A stretch of 64,000 nucleotides of DNA, from positions 1,054,001 to 1,118,000 of the forward strand of contig MOWL01000001.1 in the NCBI GenBank assembly GCA_002110485.1, read 5' to 3'. The stretch comes from Emergomyces orientalis (Eukaryota; Ascomycota; Eurotiomycetes; Onygenales; Ajellomycetaceae). Position numbers and translations under genes: made by a program. Below are positions 34,529 through 47,300 of the stretch, piece by piece. The notes beneath the pieces were generated by a model, which saw only the letters and a program-made list of their open reading frames with translations, made no database searches and was not told where the DNA came from. The number at the start of each line of letters is the position of its first letter. Position 1 is the first letter of the stretch.

Positions 34529-36586
34529 TACTGTAGGATGTGGAAAGGTTGATCCTCATAATATTCTCGGAGGAGCTAGCTAAGATATGTTGGACGTCTG
34601 AGTGGTTGTATTGGCACCTATCTACTGGGGGCTATATATGCTGTGTGCGGGGCGCTAGTCCATACTAGGAAGCCCACGGCTCCCACAAGATATATACAGA
34701 AGATCACGTGTGGCGGGGTGGCCGTAGGGGGCAACGCGTGCGCCCAACAGTTACCCCCTAAGCAATAATATCGCTGGCACTACGGAGTACTAAGTACCTA
34801 TATTGATGGAATAGCCCTTATGCTACATTGGTGTTGCTTTGCCGGCCCCAATTGCTCAAACCAGGGTTATTATTGGGCTGGTTTTTGAATGAAATATGTA
34901 GAGAACAAGTACGTAAAGAGCATCCTCTCTCATATTAAAGGCCAGCACCCTACTACATGGCGGCACAATGCGGGAGTTATGTCCGACATGCATACTGCCT
35001 CTGTCAAAGCCGCTAGAACGCCTGGGAATATTAAACAGGCGCATCTCGAACTGAAGTCTCGGAGGTGTGCGACGTTATTTGTCTGCTACTCGTTCTACTC
35101 TCAATTTCAGTGGATCTCGAGAGAAACTGGAAAGATATTGACGGGCATTATACGATATATGGCGAGCATATCCTGATTGTTTCCACCCCTCCTTCGAAAT
35201 ATCTACAAAAGTATTGAACAGTATCGTTTTCCAGGGCCCGATAATGAGGTTTAGAAACCATAAAATGGTGGTTAATCTTGCGCAGATATATCACAAGCAC
35301 GTAGATGCCACAGGATATGTTGCATGCTACTAGTTAACTAAATTAGCTTTTGGTCATTGTTTCTAGAATGGCTCAATAATAATAATGGAAAGCCACTGCT
35401 TTTGATACACAGTTTCACTTCAACCCTAGCGCTTCGAGTGCCACGAGGGAAACCCTCACAGGCGCCACCGGTTGAAGGTTTACCTAAGGGTTAAGGGGTT
35501 TGCCTTGCCAGCTTCCCAGCCACCCCGCACGCTGCCCAGTCTCCTCCTCGACGATCTGGGGTCTCTTAGCATCGACTTCGGGCCAATAATTGAGTTAAAA
35601 CTGTGTTCCCCAAGACCGAGGAAAGGTATTCAATTTTTTCGTATTGCTGCGGCTGAGCAGCCTGACGACAAAGACGAGCCCTCTGAGACTAAATGTTCCA
35701 ACTTTTGATTTATAACGAACCTTTTCGCCCATCCCCAGCCAAACTAGCCGAGTTTTAGCAATCGAACGGAGCGACTGGGACCTTTCAAAGGGTGAATATG
35801 ATCGGCCAAACGAACTCTAAATTGATAGTTATATGGACTAGTATGGTTCAGTACCAGGTTATAACAGGACACCGTTTCAAAAGAGTTATATCTATCGAAG
35901 GGGGTTAGCATGCGAGATGTATGAACATAAATCATCGTTCTTGAGCCGTAGGAAGAAGGGTTGGTTGTGGTCGGTGTAATCCAGAGGCTTCCAAAAAACA
36001 CGGTGCAGGTATATCCAGCCGTTTTAGGTGGTCCACCCTGCGAATATGCAGGCGAGTAGCCTAAAGTTAAATAAAGGGGGAGGAATTGGCTGAATCAAAC
36101 AGTAGATCCTCCACAATGTGAAATACATTCAAAGAATCCTACCACCTTTTACTTTCTTTTTCATTTCTCTCACCTTTCTCCCACCAGAACGCTACATCTC
36201 TCGAGCTCCTCATTTCTCAACCCCCAGTGCATACCCACGCATGCACACCCCAGGTTGACAGGGGGAAGGCAGTTCGGGCCGCGCGCATATAACTATTGGC
36301 CAATCGTGGCGTCTTGAGCCAGGATCGTCCATTTCTCAAGAGTTCACTAAAATTAACAAACTGCACCCGGGAGTCAGGCCAAGGAGACCAGGCTCTTACG
36401 TAGAAACTCTCTGCCAGTTTTAGCCCGACCTCGTCTTCGTTCGAGGTTTGGAGCTGGAGCCGGAGCTGCCGTGCATTTCTCCCGAAACCATCTAAACCCC
36501 CGCGCGCCAACCATCCGTAACATATTTTTTTGGTGTGTTAAAGCGCCAGAAGCTTCATAGTTTTTTCAAATATTGTATGTGTCTCT

Positions 36587-36593
36587 ATATAAT
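36587..36593 (+). promoter_or_regulatory. TATA-like box TATATAA for the MFS gene
   Basis: About 160 bases upstream of the ATG at 36751 and followed by a long T/C-rich stretch, the usual order in fungal promoters. Confidence 0.4.
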
Positions 36594-36750
36594 CCCCTGT
36601 CTGTCGTCGGTTGTCGTTTTCTTTTTCTTTTGTTTGTTTTTTTTTCTTTCTTCTCACATTTTAGTCAGTGGTCACTAACAATTGATTGTTAGCTTTCCAT
36701 ATCTTTTACCGCCATTTTCAACTTGCCAATTGGCCTGCTGCGCAGCAAAA

Positions 36751-38450
36751 ATGGGCACCTCTCTCGATCAGAAAGATGATGGCCTGTCGCCTCCAGCATA
36801 CGCCGAAAGTGCGATACCCAAAGGCAGCGAAGCTGCACGTATGGAAACAGCTCGCAATGTAGCGGAGAGAGGTCAAGCTGCTACTGACCAGTAAATATAT
36901 CCTGCCAATTTCAAGGGAATTGCTCCTTGCTTGCTTACACGCATCATGTATATAGTTACGGGCGTTCGCTGGTACAATTTGACCCAGCCGCCGAAGCCAG
37001 ACTTCTCTGGAAGATCGATTTGTTTGTCGTCCCCACTGTCGCTCTTCTCTACCTTTTCTGTTTTATTGACCGTGCAAATATCGGTATGAACTGTCCTGCG
37101 CCTTTTTCAATGCTACCCTAAGTCTTTATTTCTATTTCTCACGAACAATATCTTGTAGGAAATGCGAAGCTCGCGGGCCTGGAGAAAGACCTTAATCTGA
37201 AAAATTATGACTACAACACGGTTCTCTCGATTTTTTACGTCTCCTACATCGTTTTCGAAATCCCGTCCAATATGGCCTGCAAATGGATAGGCCCCGGATG
37301 GTACATACCAGCTATCTCACTCGGTTTCGGAATTACTTCTGTGGCCACTGCTTTTGTGCATAATATCCATGAGATCTGCGGTGTTCGTTTCGTCCTTGGT
37401 ATTTTTGAGGCGGGCATGCTGCCGGGGATTGCATACTACATGTCCAGGTGGTACCGAAAAAGCGAATTGGCGTTCCGCCTGTCTCTCTATATCGTAATGG
37501 CTCCCCTTGCCGGCGCCTTTGGTGGGCTTCTTGCCTCCGCAATTCTGAAATTGCCCAACTTTGGTAACCTACATGAATGGAGGATGATATTTGCAATTGA
37601 AGGCATCATCACATGTGGACTCTCTATCATTGGCTTCATCACTTTGACTGACCGCCCAGCTACCGCTTTTTGGCTTACCCAGGAGGAGAAAGACCTTGCC
37701 ATAGCTCGTGTTAAGTCGGAGCGTGTCGGAGCCACCGAAGTCTTGGACAAATTGGATACCCCTAAGACCCTCCGTGGAATATTCGGCCCTGTCACCATGG
37801 TCACCGCATTTATATTCCTCCTAAACAACATTACCGTCCAAGGTCTGGCATTCTTCGCCCCCACAATCGTCAAAACAATTTATCCCGACCATAGCGTCAT
37901 TTCGCAGCAACTCCATACCGTTCCCCCTTACATCGTTGGCGGATTTTTCACAGTTCTTTTCCCTTTCCTCAGCTGGAAATTCAACCGCCGCATGATATTC
38001 TTCATCCTCAGTGCACCATTGATGATGACTGGATACCTCATGTTTCTCGCCAGTGATGACCCAAAAGTTAGATATGGTGCGACTTTCATCATAGCTAGTG
38101 GTGCCTTCTCATTTGGGGCTCTTACCAACGCTAATGTTGCCGCCAACGTTGTTTCAGACACGGCTAAGTCCTCTGCAATTGGCACAAACGTCATGTTTGG
38201 TAACATCGGCGGCTTGATATCAACTTGGTCGTTTTTACCTTTCGACTCTCCCGACTATCATATCGGTAACGGCCTCAACTTCGCCACGTCGTCATCAATC
38301 CTTATTTGCTCTGTCGTGCTGTTGCTTTGGATGAACTTGGACAATAAGAAAAGGGATAAGGTAAATGTGGAAGAAAAACTGGCGGGCCTCAGCCAAACAC
38401 AGATACAGGACCTTGACTGGCGCCATCCCGGTTTCCGATGGAAGCCATAG
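36751..38450 (+). CDS. MFS permease, anion:cation symporter (Dal5/Tna1-like) family
   Basis: Plasma-membrane proton symporter for an organic anion such as nicotinate, allantoate or a related carboxylate; the exact substrate cannot be told. Three exons give 519 aa: 36751-36890, 36956-37083 and 37159-38450. The N-terminal 60 residues are hydrophilic and cytoplasmic. The first membrane segment ends in YLFCFIDRANIGNAKLAGL (Asp85, Arg86), the family signature, followed by YVSYIVFEIPSN and RFVLGIFEAGMLPGIAYY. About twelve hydrophobic segments can be counted, with a central loop containing the DRPATAFWLTQEEK stretch and a C-terminal soluble tail ending DWRHPGFRWKP, also typical of the family. The intron positions fall at conserved blocks and restore them. 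The nearest neighbour upstream is the divergent dehydratase paralogue, and a functional link is only a guess. Confidence 0.92.
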
Positions 38451-38823
38451 GTTTCCCACCCCCAATGGGAGTTTATTCTGATGGGACGTTGGAGTTAGCA
38501 GTCGTTGGTTTTCTTCTTTTTATTTTCGTCTTCACCGTTGGATACCCGTGGATCTATGTTTTTGCTTCGCATATATTCAGTTAATCATGTTATTACTCTA
38601 TACTTCCTCTTTTCATTTTGCGGAAGTTTCTGGAACGGTTCACTCAAAACCCATTACTTATTCCATTATTCATATTTTAATTAAGCTTGCTCCTCTCTTC
38701 TCATCTCTCTCCCCCCCCATACATAAAAAAAAAGCACTGCATATCTACAGTACGATCAACGTCCAATAAATTCTTGTTCTGATATCTGCATACCTCAACA
38801 ACCCAACTTCCGAAATACACCTC
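38451..38823. other. convergent intergenic, 373 bp
   Basis: 3' flanks of the MFS gene and of the secreted-protein gene. T-rich, with no further feature seen. Confidence 0.6.
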
Positions 38824-39664
38824 CTACTTACACGGCTTCCCATCTGTATTCCGGCAATAATTAGTATCTTCACATTTACTCCCACACCCATAATCCGTAT
38901 AAGTCGTCGGCGTATTCTGTTCCCACGAGCGCATACATTCCGTCTCGTCGCCATTGCCCCAATTGCATCTCTTCCGCTCGTACCCCTTCGTGAGAACCAT
39001 CTGCTGCTGCGTCCAAACTGTATGACACCCCTTATCATTCCAGGTACATGTCGTCGTCGACGATGCGGAGTAGCATTCCGAGTCCTCGATGGATGAGGAG
39101 AACTCCACGCCGAAACTTAACCCGGGCACGACACCTTTGGACACAGCAGCGTCGATCTTCAGACCCATGGAGGCGCTGACGGTCTGGCTGCGTGTTTGGC
39201 ATACTTGCGTCCCATTAAGGTGCGCGGCGGAGCACAATTGGGTGCCCGTGCAGTAAATGTTGCCGGAGGATTTGATCCAGGGTTGTTTCCTGGAAATTTT
39301 GGTAACTTGTCAGCATTTTTTATTATTTGGGTTATCAGTGGATGGGGTGGTAGGAGACACAAAAAAGTGAGTAGGGGGGGAGGATTGAGAAGGGCTCTGC
39401 ATACCACACACTCGCTTCTACAGCGAAGTAATCGTGCCAGCACTTGCGCACTCTGGGGAACTTGTATGGATGTGAGATCTTATCGGATTCGATGTATACG
39501 CCTTGTCCGTCCTGGTAGGGTCCGGCGTAGTCACGGTCGCTGTCACACTCTTTCACCCCTCGTTTCGCTAGCACTGAATGAGACAATGATGTCGGCATGG
39601 CAAGGCCATCCTGGATGAGACCGAATACTGCGAATGCTGCAGAAATGATAAACGAAGTCTTCAT
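38824..39664 (-). CDS. small secreted cysteine-rich protein
   Basis: Likely secreted; function unknown. Two exons, 39664-39405 and 39289-38824, give 241 aa; the intron (115 nt, GTATGC/CCAG) splits a Trp codon and keeps frame. A signal peptide covers residues 1-22 (MKTSFIISAAFAVFGLIQDG). A short pro-segment ends in Lys34-Arg35, a Kex2-type cleavage site. The mature part has 14 cysteines, an even number that fits seven disulphides, with a dense C-terminal cluster (YGCGSKCEDTNYC). The middle, around MGLKIDAAVSKGVVPGLSF, has alternating polar/apolar residues that look like beta strands. I chose Met at 39664 because the signal peptide starts there; the frame is open 54 codons further upstream but that part looks like leader. 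Secreted Cys-rich proteins in fungi include effectors, antimicrobial proteins and wall proteins, and nothing here decides between them. Confidence 0.8.
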
Positions 39665-39841
39665 TGTTGCTGATTTTTCTTGAAGGTATAGAAAGTGGAG
39701 TTGGATTGTCTTCGTGAGCGGGAAAACGAGGGATATCGAGGACGGCTGATTGAACTTTCGCTTGATTGTTTCTTCCTTGCTTATCTTGTCTGGTTTATGA
39801 AGGTGAAAAAGAAGACGCTCCATCACGAAAGGAAATGAGGG

Positions 39842-39849
39842 CTTTTATA
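39842..39849 (-). promoter_or_regulatory. TATA-like box TATAAAAG for the secreted-protein gene
   Basis: About 180 bases upstream of the ATG at 39664 on the same strand, a good match to a strong TATA element. Confidence 0.5.
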
Positions 39850-41102
39850 TCCAAATCGAACATGCCCCCTCTCGCCCCCTTCGTCTATCAATTTGCTAGG
39901 TTCAGCCTTTCTCAACATTGCAGAATTCCTCTTTTGCCATAATCCGTACATCTCCTGAGCCTCATGGACAGTATGTTTCTCAAGAAATGACAGGAAGAGT
40001 AAAATGTCGCCTTTTGGAGACACTTCCAAAATTAGACCTATTTCCCCTTTTGTATATAGCGGCCTAAGTACCGAAAAAGTTCAACCAGTCGATTGGCCGG
40101 CAGCCCGGTGCTTAGTGAATGGGCGAATGCAAAATGCACACGATAATATGCAGTTTTGGCAGGGCATATTGATCGTCAATCCGACGGAATGTGTTTCGGC
40201 TCGGTCCCGTTCCGGAATATAACCTATTCTTCACAGGTGGTTCGCTAGATTTTTGGCCCCCATGCCGAATTGGCAGTGGAGGATATTCTAGAAAAGGAAT
40301 AGCCCGGAAATTATAGGGCATTCTGGCAAAAATTTTCCCACCCCGTTTCTTGGATGCTGGCGTATGTCTTGATCCTGTGTCAATTTTGCTTCTCTACAGT
40401 GTGACAGCCTTGTGCAGTTCCACCAGAGCCTTGCATGCTTTTGAGCTAATAATAGAAGATGTGTATGTACGGGTAATGCAGCAGCCCTGTGGCGTTCGTA
40501 TTTTGGGGGTGATCGCCCTCGCTCGATGTGTGGGGTTGGCAGGATGGGATATTTTGTCATTGGATGATGCTGTAGTTGGTTGGAAACACCCTTGTGATTT
40601 TGGCCTTCATTGTATGTACATGTTGTGGTTGCCATGAGTAGGAAACAAATATTAAGCCGTCGAGGGTTATTGATAGTCATTGTCCAGATCTTCACGAGGA
40701 GTTTGACTGAACGTTCGTTGACAAGGCTTCGGGGTAAACAAACTCCCTTCCGGCCCCAAAGTTTGATGGATTCCAGCACATTTGAGATCACTAGGGCTCG
40801 ACCAGTTCAGCGTAGAACCTTGGCACTCTCATGGCTGGTCCCGAAAGTTTCCCCAGAAATGCGATCAAAACATCAAAAAGAAACACAAATGGAAAGAATT
40901 CACAAACCAAAGAAAAAATTGTGAAAAAATACCACAATCTCAGGCTAGGAAAAACTTGTGAAGGCGCGAGACATAAAATCTCGGTCTATTTGACTACCTT
41001 CTCCCAAGTGACACACTTGCCTGGTCTTACGAACACGCTGTTAGACAACTCTTCAGTTTGTGGTGAATAGTCCCACTCCCGGCGAAGAATAACCAAATCC
41101 CG

Positions 41103-41124
41103 CTACCTACATAGGTACCTAGGT
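41103..41124. repeat. CCTA/TAGG palindrome block
   Basis: TACCTACATAGGTA followed by ACCTAGGT (41117-41124), both self-complementary or nearly so. It is related to the blocks near 9994, 10503 and 54262. Confidence 0.65.
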
Positions 41125-42261
41125 CGTTAAACAAACGCAGTTTTTCATGGTTCCACGAGGTTCACATATAAGTTGATGATCCTTAGGAATGTGTGTAGGA
41201 AAATAGGGAACTAGAGCAGCGAGAGAGCCTCAGTCCACAGGCCACTTCACTTGACAATGCGATTCCAGCGTCAAGTGCAGTACCAAAATGGTGTTGACCC
41301 TTACTAGAAATGTTCTTCTTCGAGCAGTAGGTAGTCCATGTTGCAACAACACCGGAGAGGAAAACCGGTCGCTGGGAAACGGGCTCTGTATATCTACCTC
41401 CTATGTACCTACCACGGAGGTAGGGCCATACGTCATTTGGCATATATGGGACAAATAGATAAAATTGGCAAAGCATATTCAGAAGAACAAAGCTTCCGAA
41501 GCAGTGGGTTCCAACGCAGGAGGGGCAATGCAGAAGCGGAATTGGGACTGGGGGCAGAAGGCGTGCCCGTTTGTTCTGGGGCGCCGAGGATGGACCAGTT
41601 GGACCCGGCGCGTGGCATTCCGGAAAATGGATTAAGAGCCGCACGCAAAAGGTATAAACTCTCCCCCCTTTTCTTTTCCCACCAAGTCTCTAACCTTCTC
41701 CTCTTTTCTTTCTCTTCCTCCTCCCCTCCAACAGCAGCATATATATGAGGAGGGCCCTCTGCGTAGAACCATGTAAAGAAATGGTCGTGGCAGTGTTAGT
41801 GTAGACTTTGTAGACGAGGCTTGTTGTTCAATCGAACGGCAATCAGCTAGAACACCTAGGGTCGGTCCTAAAAGTGCTAATGATTGGGCTTGGGAAGGAT
41901 AACTGTGCTCTTTGAACGGGATGCAACGGTGTTCTTCTATTATGGCCAGAGATATAATTACATGGAATAGACAAGGGTGTGCTAGGAAAGCTAATGAAGG
42001 AAATAGCCAAGGTAGTGCTGTCTGCCTTCACAGAGGATAATAGAGGGGTAAGAATAGAGGGTATAGATGGAAAACAGGGAAACAAGGCAGAAGGGCATCC
42101 ACTTGGCTAATTGTTTTGAAGGCGCCAAGTATGGGGTAAGGATTGGGTATTATATCAAAAGGGAGGCATAGAAAAGGAGAAGGAAGTGATCCGTTCAAAA
42201 TTTGGCCGCCCCGTACAGGGCGATAGAGTCGAACGGCTGTTTATACAAAACTGATTGTTAT

Positions 42262-43836
42262 TTATTTAATATCCTCAGTTTCGGTGTCCACGCTCGTGTT
42301 GTCGGTTAAATCTTTCTCGACAGCAGACCACTGATTTGATTCCTGCATACTATCGTCACCATCAGTGAACACAGCAGGGGTATTATCAACATGAGCTGGA
42401 GCTTCAGCTTCATTATCCGGAATGGCTGCAAACCCCACATTCTTCCCGTCAACTGAATGTGACGGTATTACCTCCTCTAGAACATCACCATTCCAGGGCT
42501 TGCATTGCTTCACAATTTCTCCACACCGGAGACAAATCCAGCCTTCGCCTTCCTCTGCTTCAAGCTTCTCAGCAATGCAAGTAAAACAGTATATACATCC
42601 GCATGGCATGGTCTCGTAGGGATTTATAACATCAGTCTGTGCAGAGCCTATTATCCCACCTGAGGCTCCAGATGTGCCCAGCACCTCATTTTCGGACGTA
42701 GCTGTTGGATTCTGTTCCTGGTAGCAGATCGGGCACGTCCTTTCCGGCAGGAATGCCAGATCCCCTTGGCCCTTAGCCTGCTCATCCCCTTCATCACTTG
42801 CTTTTAGTGACGACATCGTTCTCCTCCATGCCCTGGAAATCCAGCGCCGCCACCGTCCGATACCGACAAGAGGAAGTAAGAATAACAAAAATTCCGTAAA
42901 CGCGTGCCACACGAGTTGCCTATTCAGGTACTCAAAAGATACTTCGCGGCTGACTTGGGTGGATGGAGGTGCGAGCCGCATACGTAAAACTCGATCGATT
43001 AGCGTCCTATATCGTCCGTTGGTGAGAAAAACGAGAAATGAAACGAAGCCGGCGATTGAGTGCGTGGTTGAGATGGTATTTGTAATTCTAGATAAAAGTC
43101 GTACTCGGGGAGATGGCTATTATGTCTGTTAGAGTTGCTTTGGATCAATCGGAAATGAGCTTTAGCGAACCTCATCATATCCGCCCTCCTGGTCAATCAA
43201 CCAGCTCTCCCATTTATCCCAAGCGTAACGACCCCCAACTGTGCAGAGGCCATATAATGCTTTCTGCCATTTTGTCGGATCCGAAAGAGTCGGCCCCTTT
43301 TTTCGACTATCCGTATATTTGAGGTTTTGTAGAGCTGCACCGTAGGATGCATTGTGATCCCACACGGAGAGCTTAAAGAGAATTGCCCGCAGCGCAAACT
43401 GTATCTCGTGCGTCCAATCCTCTTTTATGTGGTTCTACGGGAGAAGAATAAAACCGTCAGCCATACAAAACAAAAAAATATAAAAGTATAAAAAAGGCGC
43501 CCGTATAAAATAAACGCAAAGGATTTCACATCTTACTCCGAAGTATTTCAATCCCTCCCCAACCTGGCTTTTCAATAGCGCGAGGAGCTCCTCATCCAAC
43601 AACTCCGCGTCCACCTGGCCCACCCTAAACGCGGGTTTCGTGCCCTCCCTTCCCTTTATTGTATCCCATAGCAGAATCCCAGCATCAGAGGCTCTCGAGA
43701 GCGGGTAAGGAAGCTTTTCAATAGCTGCAGGAAGGCGGATGCTTGGTTCGGGGATTCGGCTTCGAGCTTCAGCCTCACGGAGACGGCGGCGTTCCAGTAT
43801 ACGCTCTTGCGCTGCAGCAAAATTTGTCAGAGTCAT
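42262..43836 (-). CDS. PEX2: peroxin Pex2, RING ubiquitin ligase of the peroxisomal import machinery
   Basis: Pex2 forms a membrane ubiquitin ligase with Pex10 and Pex12 that recycles the import receptor Pex5. Three exons give 472 aa: 43836-43537, 43434-43171 and 43116-42262. The second intron (54 nt) joins YDE to PSPRVRLLSRI, a conserved Pex2 block, then STTHSIAGFVSFLVFL and NGRYRTLIDRVLRMRL. Hydrophobic stretches at about 200-280 match the Pex2 membrane region (WHAFTEFLLFLLPLVGI). The C-terminal RING spans residues 316-386: CPIC, then MPCGCIYCFTCIAEKLE, then GWICLRCGE, with all eight zinc-binding positions filled (C3HC4-like, with Cys in place of the usual His at some positions). The cytosolic tail is acidic. 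It shares a 554-bp promoter with KAP120. Confidence 0.93.
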
Positions 43837-44390
43837 CGTGGGATCATTATTGATTGATTTGCTGGGTATCCCAAGTCCTGCCGCAAATATGGGAATTGCT
43901 CAAGTGTTTTGAAGTGGCTGAGAAGAAGAGTCGGCCGGCTCCAAGTCATACCCGATGGAGAAGCAGCCGAGGTCGATTGTGTCACATGACATTTGGGGCT
44001 TCAACTATAAGTTATTTCGCGGTGGAGAACCCGCCAATTTGCGTTTATAATTAATTGTAGACTCGAGAAAATATCAGGTTAGAACCCATAGTTAAACAGA
44101 ATATTAAACAACGAAGAATCACCAACAAAAAGAATATACCTTTTGACGAGTGCGCTGCTTTGCAAATGTTCAGCACATCGAAACCTTAAATACAGGGTTG
44201 GTCAGAGCTCCCCACGCTAATTGATCTGTAACGTGCTGTCATTTTTATGGTGGTGTCAGTGCAGGAAGATGGTGGGGCGCTTTGATAGTCTTCATATACA
44301 ATGACATTATTCAAGGCTTTTTTCTCCTTCCTAAACTCCCTCAACTTTTTAACTGAAATCCCAGCTCCAATCCTTTACCCTTAGCTACCC
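43837..44390. promoter_or_regulatory. bidirectional promoter region, PEX2 / KAP120
   Basis: A 554-bp space between divergent start codons. The KAP120 side ends in a pyrimidine-rich leader. No clear TATA element was found for either gene, as is usual for housekeeping genes. Confidence 0.5.
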
Positions 44391-47300
44391 ATGGCGTCAA
44401 TAGTGGAACTGCCTGGGGAGGCGAACCCCCTCACCCGCCAAAATGTTTTCAACGCGTTGGTCTCTGCTGCAGGCTCAACGCAACAGCAGGTCATCACAGG
44501 AGGGCAGCAACTTCAGAACTGGGAGAAACAAGCAAATTACTTTTCGTTACTACAAGTATGCTACTTACTTGTAAACATACATGCCTTTAGACAAGCATTG
44601 ACATTACAATTACAGGATATCTTCGTTGATTACTCTCTCCCGAACGAAGTCCGCTATCTATCGATCATACAGCTTAAAAATGGTGTCGATAAGTACTGGA
44701 GGAAGACCGCGCCTAAGTATGCCCCAGTATTTGCGTCACACTACTAAAGGATACTGATTGTGAACTATCGAAGCGCCATCAAGCCGGAGGAGAAACTGCG
44801 GATCAGATCAAGAGCCCTGGAGGCTGGTGCTGTTGAGCCTGACGCCAAGCTTGCTCTTCACAATGCACTGATGATTGCGAAGATAGTACGTTTAGAGTTC
44901 CCATCGGAATGGTAAGATGAAAACCCACTTCTACTCTTCTCCGGGGTCTGATTGCTAATCCATCTGTTTCCCAGGCCCGACGCGATTACGTCCGTGATCA
45001 CCTTGCTTCGCGCCTCCTTCCAGCCCGGCAGCAACCCTTTACAGCTTCCCCGTACTCTCCTTATTCTCTTGCACATAATCAAAGAACTTGCCACGGGGAA
45101 ATTACAGAGGATTAAGAGGAATTTATATACTGTTGCACCGGAGATATTTCACATTCTTGCCAACATATATGTTGACAAAGTCCATAAATGGGGTACCTTC
45201 CTGGAAGTCGGTGGGGATGACGAGGGCGGGGCTTTGGAAGCCTTCGATGAAAGCCTCATCACGCTGAAGACCATGCGCAGACTGATAGTTGCAGGCTTCG
45301 AGCACCCCAATAGAGACAACGACGTTCAGCAATTTTGGACCCTATCCCTTACTCACGTGGGCAATTTTTACTCTTTATTGGAACGGAAGTTTTCTGAGTT
45401 GGCACCAAATGTGGTGAGACAACTTGAACGACATGTAATACAACTGTCCAAGCTTCATTTAGAGATGGCCAAGGCTCATCCTGCAGCGTTCGCCCTGTTT
45501 CCCGGTTGCGTTGACCTTGCTCGATCATACTGGAGCCTGGTAGTTGAGCTTGCAAAATCATACGACCCAAATGACATGTCTCGAGCCACTATTGGAACTG
45601 ACGGTGACGCTGATGACGACGAAACTCCTTTTCTAGAAAAGATTGCCCTGAAGGGTCTGCTTATCTTGCGAACATGTGTCAAAATGGCATTTTATCCAGC
45701 GCACACATTCAAATATCATCATCCTCAGGATAAAGAGGAGAAGAGCCAATCCATTGAGCTGATCAAGTCTCAGCTACTGACTCACGAATTCGTAGTCCAG
45801 GTCATGGAACTGCTTATTACCCGTTTCTTTGTCTTTCGAGCAAGCGACCTTCGCCAATGGGAAGAAGACCCCGAAGAATGGGAGAAGCGTGAAGAAGAAA
45901 TTACTGATGCATACGACTTTTCAATCCGTTCTTGCTCTGAGAAAGTATTTCTAGATCTCCTCATCCACTTTAAGGAACTTCTTGTCCCCAAGCTACTACA
46001 CGTATTTTATTCCTATGCCAGTGAGTCTTTCCGCCAATTGGGTTTACAATGTAATATTTTTCTTACCGTTTCTAGATCCCCAAAATCAGGAAGTGCTGTT
46101 GAAAGATTCCCTTTATTCCGCTATCGGCCTTGGTGCTGCCATTTTGGAGAAGCAGCTTGATTTTAATGCATTTTTATCATCTACTCTTATCCCGGAGGTC
46201 CAAATCCAACGTCCAGGATATAATTTACTTAGGCGAAGGATAGCGATATTGCTTGGCCAATGGGTACCCGTGAAAGCTGACGAATTAGACATGTCGTCAA
46301 TTTATCAAATTTTTCAACATTTACTCAACAAAAACGACTCTATCAATGACCAGGTTGTTCGCGTAACTGCCGGCCGCCAACTGAAAAATGTTTTAGATCC
46401 TTTTGAATTCAACGTTGATCGGTTCTTGCCGTATGCGACCCCCACACTTCAGAGCCTCATGGACCTTATTACTGAAGTAAATCTATCGGAAACGAAAATG
46501 GCACTTCTTGGGACGGTTCGCGTTGCTGTGGTGAAAATGGAAGACCATGTACGTCGTACTTCATCATTACAGACAGACTCTGGATGCTAATCTATATTAG
46601 ATTGCGCCATATGCGGACCAAATTGTCTCTCTATTACCACAACTGTGGGAACAATCAAGTGAAGAAAACCTGATGAAACAAGCAATCCTCACGCTGCTTT
46701 CTTCCCTGATTCATTCTATGAAGCAAGAGTCGGTCCGATATCATCCTATAATTATTCCTCTTATCCAAAAATCCGTCGATCCTGGATCGGTATATATTCC
46801 CCTGTTCTATTTATATTAAAAAAGTTCTAACCAGTCATTAGGAAGCATTAGTTTATCTGTTAGAAGAAGCCCTGGATCTGTGGTCTGCAATCCTCATGCA
46901 AGCTCCTTCTCCTGCGTCAGTGGAGCTTCTCCATCTTTTACCATCTCTCTTCCCTATTTTCGATATTGGTACCGAAAGTGTCCGCCAAGCTTTGGAGGTT
47001 ACCGAATCTTATATTCTCCTTTCCCCCCAGGAAATACTCAGCGATAATATCCGCTTCCGGTTACTCGTCTCATTGGAAGCCCTCCTTGGTTCGACTACGC
47101 GACAGCGCATTGGGGTGGTTCCACATCTTGTGGAACTGCTAATCCGAGCGGTAGAATTCGTGGATCCTGGAAACGAACTGGCTTACACAATTGTAGCCAA
47201 ATCTCTTCTAGATTCTTCGTTTCTATTAACACTGCTGTCTGGTCTCCGTGAAACCTACGAAGCGCATCTCACCACCGGCCCAAATAGAAAATCCCCTGAT

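Larger units (their letters stand above)
33764..36750. other. gene-free divergent spacer, 3.0 kb
   Basis: Separates the minus-strand dehydratase from the plus-strand MFS gene, so both promoters lie here. It contains an inverted repeat at 34501-34528, TACGGAGTA at 34781-34789, and a TATA-like box at 36587-36593. An 83-codon frame at 34265-34516 starts with an Arg/Ser/Thr-rich mitochondrial-presequence-like stretch but has no recognisable body, so I do not call it a gene. Confidence 0.55.
39665..42261. other. gene-free stretch, 2.6 kb
   Basis: Upstream of the secreted-protein gene and downstream of PEX2. It contains a TATA-like box for the former (39842-39849) and a CCTA/TAGG block at 41103-41124. 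The frames at 41183-41748 on both strands have no recognisable content. Confidence 0.55.

Noticed and set aside
41183..41748. Overlapping frames of about 140-150 codons on both strands
   Set aside because: Neither strand gives a recognisable protein, and both cross microsatellite-like CCTA/TAGG DNA.
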